From positions 62,001 through 126,000 of the forward strand of contig JBMZHG010000002.1 of NCBI GenBank assembly GCA_049616325.1: 64,000 bases of DNA. Reading direction: 5' to 3'. A program made the translations under genes and the position numbers. The DNA comes from UBA11663 sp049616325. GTDB taxonomy: Bacteria > Bacteroidota > Bacteroidia > Flavobacteriales_D > Sanyastnellaceae. The notes beneath the pieces were generated by a model. The model ran no database searches. It worked only from the letters and a program-made list of their open reading frames with translations, and was not told where the DNA came from. Numbering within the stretch: the first letter of the stretch is position 1; each line of letters begins with the position of its first letter. This document shows, one piece after another, positions 59,235 to 64,000 of the stretch.

Positions 59235-61340
59235 TCAGCTGATGACGTTGCCGGGGGCGACGCCTTCTTCGGGGGTGACGAAGCGCAGGCCGCCGTCGTC
59301 GGTACTGGCCATCAGGACCATGCCCTGGCTTTCGATGCCTCGGAGTGCGCGAGGGGCGAGGTTGATGAGGAGCGTGACCTGGCGGCCGACGACGTCCTCG
59401 GGAGCGAAGTGCTCGGCGATGCCGCTGACGACGGTGCGCGTGTCGAGGCCTGTGTCGACGGTGAGCTTGAGCAGTTTGTCGGCCTTGGGGACCTTTTCGC
59501 ATTCGAGGACGGTGCCGACGCGGAGGTCGAGTTTGGTGAAGTCGTCGAAGGTGATTTGGGATTTGGCAGGCATGAGGTCGCGGGTTGAGGAGTCGGATGC
59601 GGAGGCGGCATCGCTCTTGGCGCCGTCCTTTTGGCCGAGCTTGGCGACCTGGGCGGCGACCGTGTCGTCGTCGATTTTGGTGAACAGGATAGGCAGGTCG
59701 CCGAGGACCGTGCCGGCAGAAACGAGGTCGGTGCGTGCGTCCTTCCAACGCGCATCCGACACGCCAAACGAAGCGGCGATTTTCGCGGCCGTTTGGGGCA
59801 GGAAGGGTTCGAGGAGCACCGCGCAGTTGCCCACGACCTGGCACGTCAGGTGCATGATCGTGGCGGTGCGGACGGGGTCGGTTTTTTGGAGTTTCCAAGG
59901 CTCCTGCTCGGTCAGGTACTTGTTGCCGAGGCGCGCCACGTTCATGGCTTCGAGCTGCGCTTCCTTGTAGCGGTGGCGGGCGATGAGGTTGCTGACCTTC
60001 CCAGGGGCGGCTGCGAGCGTGTCGAGGAGGGCGCGGTCGGTGGCGTCGAGGGCGTTGTCGGCCGGGGCGGCCGGCACGGCGCCGTCGTAGTACTTGCGCG
60101 TCAACACCAGCACGCGGTTCACGAAGTTGCCCAGGACGTCGGCCAACTCGTTGTTGACCTTGTCGCGGAAGTCGCTCCACGTGAATTCGCTGTCCTTTTG
60201 TTCCGGCATGATGGCCGTCAGGACGTAGCGCATCGCGTCGCTGCCTTCGGGGAAGTCTTCGAGGTACTCGGTCACCCAAACCGCCCAGTTCCGCGACGTG
60301 CTGATCTTGTCGCCTTCGAGGTTCATGAACTCGTTGGCCGGCACGTTGGTCGGGAGGTTGAAGCCTCCGTGCTCCTTGAGCAGGATGGGGAAGATGATGC
60401 AGTGGAAGACGATGTTGTCCTTCCCGATGAAGTGGATGAGGTCGGCCTCCGGGTCTTGCCACCAGTCGCGCCAATCTTGGCCGTTCTGTTCGCACCATTC
60501 CATGGTGGCGGTGATGTAGCCGATGGGGGCGTCAAGCCAAACGTACAAGACCTTCCCCTCCGCGCCATCCACCGGGACAGGCACGCCCCAGTCGAGGTCG
60601 CGCGTCATGGCGCGGCTTTCGAGGCCGCCTTCAATCCACGAGCGGCACTGCCCCAGAACGTGGGCCTTCCATTCCTTGGCGTTGTGGTGCGGTTGGCCGT
60701 CGAGCGTGCCGTCGACAATGTATTCGCGGAGCCAGTTCTCGTGCCGCCCCATGGGGAGGTACCACAACGTGGTGGGCTTGAGGACGGGCGTCGAGCCGCT
60801 GAGGGTGGAGCGCGGGTTGACGAGCTCGGTGGGGCTCAGGGTCTTCCCGCACTTTTCGCACTGGTCGCCGTACGCCCCGTCCGAGGAGCACGACGGGCAG
60901 GTGCCTTGGATGTACCGGTCGGCCAGGAATTGGTTCGCCTCTTCGTCGTAGAACTGCTCCTCGGTTTTCACTTCGAACCCGCCCTTGTCGAGCAGGGTCA
61001 AGAAGAAATCCTGCGCCACGTGGTGGTGCTTGGGCGACGAGGTTCGGCTGTAATGGTCGAAGCTGATGTCGAGCCCCGAAAACGCTTTTTGCATCTCCAC
61101 GTGGTACGTGTCGACGATTTCGCGGGGCGTGGTGCCGTCCTTTTTTGCACGAAGCGTGATGGCCGCACCGTGTTCATCGCTCCCACAAATCCAAAGCACG
61201 TCTTCCCCCGCGCTCCGAAGGTGCCGAACGTAAATGTCCGCAGGCAGGTACGCGCCGGCGATGTGGCCGAGGTGAATCGGCCCGTTGGCGTAGGGCAGCG
61301 CGGAAGTGATCATCCTCCGCTTGGGGGCGTTTTGCGACAT
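59235..61340 (-). CDS. metG: Methionyl-tRNA synthetase with C-terminal tRNA-binding domain
   Basis: Charges initiator and elongator tRNA-Met; 701 residues. The HIGH motif is in YANGPIHLGHIAGAYLPAD, and the zinc knuckle is GTCPSCSSDGAYGDQCEKCG. The second signature is KISTS (GDKISTSRNWAVW), the normal variant in this enzyme. An extra C-terminal OB-fold Trbp111-like domain (about 595-701) starts ITFDDFTKLDLRVGTVLECE and is joined by an Asp/Ser/Ala-rich linker. The ATG at 61340 follows a perfect promoter element with a five-base spacer. Confidence 0.97.
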   Translation of the reverse strand: MSQNAPKRRMITSALPYANGPIHLGHIAGAYLPADIYVRHLRSAGEDVLWICGSDEHGAAITLRAKKDGTTPREIVDTYHVEMQKAFSGLDISFDHYSRTSSPKHHHVAQDFFLTLLDKGGFEVKTEEQFYDEEANQFLADRYIQGTCPSCSSDGAYGDQCEKCGKTLSPTELVNPRSTLSGSTPVLKPTTLWYLPMGRHENWLREYIVDGTLDGQPHHNAKEWKAHVLGQCRSWIEGGLESRAMTRDLDWGVPVPVDGAEGKVLYVWLDAPIGYITATMEWCEQNGQDWRDWWQDPEADLIHFIGKDNIVFHCIIFPILLKEHGGFNLPTNVPANEFMNLEGDKISTSRNWAVWVTEYLEDFPEGSDAMRYVLTAIMPEQKDSEFTWSDFRDKVNNELADVLGNFVNRVLVLTRKYYDGAVPAAPADNALDATDRALLDTLAAAPGKVSNLIARHRYKEAQLEAMNVARLGNKYLTEQEPWKLQKTDPVRTATIMHLTCQVVGNCAVLLEPFLPQTAAKIAASFGVSDARWKDARTDLVSAGTVLGDLPILFTKIDDDTVAAQVAKLGQKDGAKSDAASASDSSTRDLMPAKSQITFDDFTKLDLRVGTVLECEKVPKADKLLKLTVDTGLDTRTVVSGIAEHFAPEDVVGRQVTLLINLAPRALRGIESQGMVLMASTDDGGLRFVTPEEGVAPGNVIS

Positions 61341-61345
61341 GGGTG

Positions 61346-61353
61346 CAAAAGTA
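61346..61353 (-). promoter_or_regulatory. -7 promoter element of metG
   Basis: Minus-strand TACTTTTG, a perfect TAnnTTTG, then CACCC and the metG ATG (spacer five bases). No TTG is seen at the -33 position. Confidence 0.65.
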
Positions 61354-61516
61354 CTTCGGCCGTGGAATTGTTGGGCGGTGGGGCGCGTTTTGGGCTTGAA
61401 AAACCTCCAAATCTTGTCCAAAGTACACACGCAAAGAGGGTCTTTTTCACGACTTCGTCCAAGACGAATTGTGGAAATCTGCGAGGAATGTTAACACAAC
61501 CGAAGGGGCGGTGCAT

Positions 61517-61568
61517 TTACTTTGGCCCCATCAGGCAATGTCCTGATACCTGAACAATCCAGGCAATG
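61517..61568 (+). promoter_or_regulatory. Promoter and repeat-containing leader of the 63-aa gene
   Basis: TTACTTTG (61517-61524) is a one-mismatch promoter element. The leader after it holds a small hairpin (TCAGG 61531-61535, CCTGA 61542-61546) and a nine-base direct repeat CAGGCAATG (61532-61540 and 61560-61568). The second copy contains the gene's start codon; the first contains an ATG that reads ATG TCC TGA, a two-codon mini-ORF. Confidence 0.45.
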
Positions 61569-61757
61569 AGTGCAACTGAAGTCAAGGCAACGAAAGCGGG
61601 AGCAGAGCTTCCTGTTTTAGATGCGAGCGAGAAGCGAGAGATTCTTGATGAATTCTTCCAAAAGAAGATTTGGGGCAAGCAAGAACATGAGTTTACCCCA
61701 GGCGTAAAGACAGCTGCAGAGGCTGCGATGCGCCCCAAAAAGGGCAAGGTCCTTTAA
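61566..61757 (+). CDS. Small hypothetical protein (63 aa), AT-richer
   Basis: A 63-residue charged protein, probably helical in the middle (SEKREILDEFFQKKIW), with a basic end (AMRPKKGKVL). I recognise no family. Its codons use A and T at third positions much more than the flanking genes (for example TTA, GCA, GAA), so it is compositionally distinct. No signal peptide or membrane segment is seen. The start at 61566 gives the full frame and lies inside the second CAGGCAATG repeat. It precedes ldcA by 11 bases and could be co-transcribed with it, although the composition suggests a separate origin or strong expression selection. Confidence 0.65.
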   Translation: MSATEVKATKAGAELPVLDASEKREILDEFFQKKIWGKQEHEFTPGVKTAAEAAMRPKKGKVL

Positions 61758-61768
61758 TTGCGGCAACC

Positions 61769-62617
61769 GTGACGGAGCTGCGCCTTCCTCCGCCATTGAA
61801 GCCGGGGTCGCGCGTGGGGCTGGTTGCTCCGGCACGTTTTGCATCTCCGGAATTGGTGAACGAAGCGGCGACGCAGCTGGCCACGTGGGGTTTCGACCCT
61901 GTGGTGGACCCGAGGTCGACGGGGCGAGATCGGCAATTTGGCGGCTCCGACGAAGCGCGGGCAGCCGTTCTGAACGAGGCGTTTCGGGATCCGGAAATTG
62001 GTGCGGTTTGGGCGTTGCGTGGCGGGTACGGCTGCACGCGCTTGTTGCCGCTCCTGGACGGAGCCGCGTTTGAAGCCCGGCCCACATGGGTCGTCGGGTT
62101 TTCCGACGTGACGGCGTTGCATGGCTGGGCCTCGCGACGGGGCGTGGCCTCGCTTCACGCGCCGGTCGCTTCGACCGTCTCGAGCACGGAACCGGAGGAC
62201 GTCGCGGCGATGCGCGAAGTGCTTTGTTCGGCAACCCCGCCTTCCTGGCAAGCGGGACGGCGCGTGGTGGGCGGCAACCTCTCGGTGCTGTATGCCATGC
62301 TCGGCACCCCTGCCATGCCGCCCCTCGAGGGTCGGTGGCTGTTGCTCGAGGACCTCGACGAATTCCTGTACCACCTCGACCGCATGTTCGTTGCCCTGGC
62401 CCAAGCGGGCGTGTTCGAGGCCGTCGAAGGCGTGATGGTCGGCTCGTTCACGGACCTGAAGGACAATACCGTGGCCTGCGGGCAAGCGGTGGACAACCCG
62501 TTTGGCCGGACGGTGCGCGAGATGGTGGAGGAGCACATCGCGTCCCGCGGATGCCCCGTGGAATGGAACGTTCCGGTGGGACACGGCCGCCGAAACGCAC
62601 CCGTTGTCTTGGGCTGA
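61769..62617 (+). CDS. ldcA: LD-carboxypeptidase, S66 family
   Basis: Cytoplasmic muramoyltetrapeptide carboxypeptidase that removes the terminal D-Ala from recycled murein tetrapeptides. The 282-residue protein has the S66 start (LKPGSRVGLVAPARF), WALRGGYGCTRLLP, the nucleophilic Ser in VGFSDVTALH, Glu in WLLLEDLDEFLYHLDR and His in PVGHGRRN near the C-terminus, which together form the Ser-Glu-His triad. The start is a GTG at 61769; the domain begins within 12 residues. It is followed by kbl 44 bases later. Confidence 0.92.
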   Translation: MTELRLPPPLKPGSRVGLVAPARFASPELVNEAATQLATWGFDPVVDPRSTGRDRQFGGSDEARAAVLNEAFRDPEIGAVWALRGGYGCTRLLPLLDGAAFEARPTWVVGFSDVTALHGWASRRGVASLHAPVASTVSSTEPEDVAAMREVLCSATPPSWQAGRRVVGGNLSVLYAMLGTPAMPPLEGRWLLLEDLDEFLYHLDRMFVALAQAGVFEAVEGVMVGSFTDLKDNTVACGQAVDNPFGRTVREMVEEHIASRGCPVEWNVPVGHGRRNAPVVLG

Positions 62618-62649
62618 CCGCAGCGGACCTTCGGGGCGGACCTTGGCTG

Positions 62650-62657
62650 TACCTTTC
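62650..62657 (+). promoter_or_regulatory. Probable promoter element of kbl
   Basis: TACCTTTC differs from TAnnTTTG only at the last base and is followed by GCCC and the kbl ATG (spacer four bases). The same TACCTTTCG string occurs upstream of the T9SS gene at 57603. Confidence 0.5.
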
Positions 62658-62661
62658 GCCC

Positions 62662-63858
62662 ATGTTTGGAAGCATCAAAGACCAATTGACCCAGGAACTC
62701 GCCGACATTGAGGCAGCCGGGTTGTACAAGCGAGAGCGCGTCATCACCTCGGCCCAAGGCGCCGAAATCACGTTGGACGACGGCAGCGTCGTGCTGAACT
62801 TTTGCGCCAACAACTACCTCGGGTTGAGCTCCCACCCGCGGGTGGTGGAGGCGGCGAAAAAGGCCATCGACACCCACGGGTTTGGCATGTCAAGCGTGCG
62901 CTTCATCTGCGGCACGCAGGACATCCACAAGGAACTTGAGCAACGCATCGCGGACTTCCATCACACCGAAGACACCATTCTCTACGCGGCGGCGTTTGAC
63001 GCAAACGGCGGGGTGTTCGAACCGCTGCTGTCCAAGGAAGATGCCATCGTCAGCGACAGCCTCAACCACGCCTCCATCATCGACGGGGTGCGCTTGTGCA
63101 AGGCGGCGCGCTACCGCTACGCCAACAACGACATGGCTGAGCTCGAGGAGCGCCTGAAGGAAGCCCGTGCCAACGGCGCCCGGAACATCGTCATCGTGAC
63201 CGACGGCGTGTTTTCAATGGACGGATACGTGGCCCAAATCGACAAAATCTGCGATCTCGCCGACGCCTACGAAGCGATGGTCATGGTGGACGAATGCCAC
63301 GCCACGGGGTTCATTGGCAAGACGGGCCGCGGCTCGATCGAATTGCGGAACGCGCTCGGCCGCGTCGACATCATCACCGGCACCCTCGGCAAGGCCATGG
63401 GGGGGGCGATGGGCGGTTTCACGACCGGCAATCGGGAGATCATAGACATGCTGCGCCAGCGCAGCCGTCCCTACCTCTTCTCGAACTCCCTCGCGCCAAG
63501 CATCGTCGGGGCCTCGATTGAGGTGTTCAAGATGCTGGACGAAACGACGGAGCTGCGAGATACGCTCGAGGAAAACACGACCTACTTCAAGGAAGGACTG
63601 CGCAAGGCGGGCCTGCCATTCAAGGACGGCGAATCGGCCATCGTGCCCGTGATGCTGGGCGACGCCAAGCTCTCGCAAGTCATGGCCAACGCGCTGCTTG
63701 AAGAGGGCATCTACGTCATCGGCTTTTTCTACCCGGTGGTGCCCCAAGGCGAAGCCCGAATCCGGGTGCAGCTCAGCGCGGCACACACCCGTGAGCACCT
63801 TGATCGCGCGCTTGCGGCCTTTGAAAAGGTCGCGCGCGACCTCGGCGTAATCTCCTGA
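62662..63858 (+). CDS. kbl: Glycine C-acetyltransferase (2-amino-3-ketobutyrate CoA ligase)
   Basis: PLP enzyme of threonine breakdown that splits 2-amino-3-oxobutyrate with CoA into glycine and acetyl-CoA. The 398-residue protein matches Kbl in length and motifs: NFCANNYLGLSSHP, HGFGMSSVRFICGTQDIHKELE, DECHATGFIGKTGRG, and the PLP lysine Lys244 in GTLGKAMGGA, the same number as in the E. coli enzyme as I recall it. The related AONS and ALAS enzymes differ in the CGTQ region, so Kbl is the best call. No threonine dehydrogenase gene is adjacent within the window. Confidence 0.94.
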   Translation: MFGSIKDQLTQELADIEAAGLYKRERVITSAQGAEITLDDGSVVLNFCANNYLGLSSHPRVVEAAKKAIDTHGFGMSSVRFICGTQDIHKELEQRIADFHHTEDTILYAAAFDANGGVFEPLLSKEDAIVSDSLNHASIIDGVRLCKAARYRYANNDMAELEERLKEARANGARNIVIVTDGVFSMDGYVAQIDKICDLADAYEAMVMVDECHATGFIGKTGRGSIELRNALGRVDIITGTLGKAMGGAMGGFTTGNREIIDMLRQRSRPYLFSNSLAPSIVGASIEVFKMLDETTELRDTLEENTTYFKEGLRKAGLPFKDGESAIVPVMLGDAKLSQVMANALLEEGIYVIGFFYPVVPQGEARIRVQLSAAHTREHLDRALAAFEKVARDLGVIS

Positions 63859-63868
63859 CCTTCCTGCC

Positions 63869-64000
63869 GTGTCCAGTTCAGATCCCGTTCAGCGCATCGT
63901 GGTCGTGGGCCGCGGTTTGGCCGGCGCGCTCGTGGCGTGGAAGTTCGCGGAGCGGGGCTGCGAGGTGCAGTGGTGGGGGGACGGTTCTTCAAGCGCGTCC
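63869..64000 (+). CDS. FAD-dependent oxidoreductase, N-terminal fragment
   Basis: The gene runs off the right edge; 44 codons are visible. The start is a GTG at 63869, 10 bases after the kbl stop. The product has a Rossmann dinucleotide-binding start, RIVVVGRGLAGALVAWKFAE (G-x-G-x-x-G pattern), followed by RGCEVQWWGD, the end of the second strand that binds the FAD adenosine. This is the D-amino-acid-oxidase-like or NAD(P)-binding oxidoreductase class; the substrate cannot be told from this part. GACCTTCC, two mismatches from the local promoter element, ends four bases before the GTG. Confidence 0.7.
   Translation, partial: MSSSDPVQRIVVVGRGLAGALVAWKFAERGCEVQWWGDGSSSAS

Noticed and set aside
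58657..60498. 613-codon open frame whose first two-thirds are extremely Arg/His/Pro-rich
   Set aside because: The upstream part is an out-of-frame reading of metG. Only the last 177 codons (from 59190) are a real gene, the nitroreductase.

Overview
The window is a GC-rich, densely packed chromosomal segment of a Bacteroidota bacterium, most probably an environmental member of the Flavobacteriales. The evidence is the gliding lipoprotein GldH, several secreted proteins with type IX secretion (T9SS) C-terminal sorting domains, phylum-restricted families (DUF2480, DUF4271, DUF349, IPExxxVDY, a Bacteroidota-type HemD, a long IspG with an inserted domain), and promoters of the Bacteroidota sigma-A type (TAnnTTTG). 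No insertion sequence, prophage, CRISPR array or rRNA operon is visible. The only RNA gene I can support is one tRNA-Thr(CGT).

Layout. 1-10.4 kb: a truncated secreted protein gene, leuS, a polysaccharide deacetylase, a DUF349 protein, recX, prfB, fumC, and a small lipoprotein gene followed by a mannose-1-phosphate guanylyltransferase. 10.4-17.3 kb: mlaE-mlaF plus an iodotyrosine-deiodinase-like flavoprotein, then the conserved cluster acpP-fabF-rnc-IPExxxVDY-pyk. 17.3-29.9 kb: ileS, a DksA-like gene and lspA, opposed by ispG, then recO, a TonB-dependent receptor, the pol III delta' gene, ricT and gldH. 30-43.5 kb: a secreted M43 metalloprotease, two cell-envelope hypotheticals, polA with DUF2480, dxs, purQ, and a 1242-residue SprB-repeat/PKD secreted protein. 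43.6-55.5 kb: a small membrane protein, purD, a GT2-GT9 fusion glycosyltransferase, and a leftward six-gene operon running lamin-tail protein, DUF4271, hemD, rnpA, S41 protease, O-antigen ligase. 55.5-64 kb: asd, tRNA-Thr, an outer-membrane protein, a T9SS cargo protein paralogous to the gene at the left edge, a nitroreductase, metG, a small AT-richer gene, ldcA, kbl and the start of an FAD-dependent oxidoreductase.

Together these are housekeeping genes (translation, replication and repair, fatty-acid, isoprenoid, purine, heme and lysine/peptidoglycan metabolism) mixed with envelope and T9SS cargo genes. The most interesting signal is not a gene cluster but a layout rule. At least ten genes that begin a transcript have a TAnnTT(T/C)G promoter element ending exactly 4 or 5 bases before the start codon, on both strands and sometimes in intergenic gaps of 13-23 bp. 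If the usual distance from this element to the transcription start holds, these mRNAs begin at or next to the A of AUG, so leaderless transcription would be common here. Other points of note are an IYD-type dehalogenase candidate with its substrate-binding triad intact, the GT2-GT9 fusion, and a giant tryptophan-rich secreted protein.
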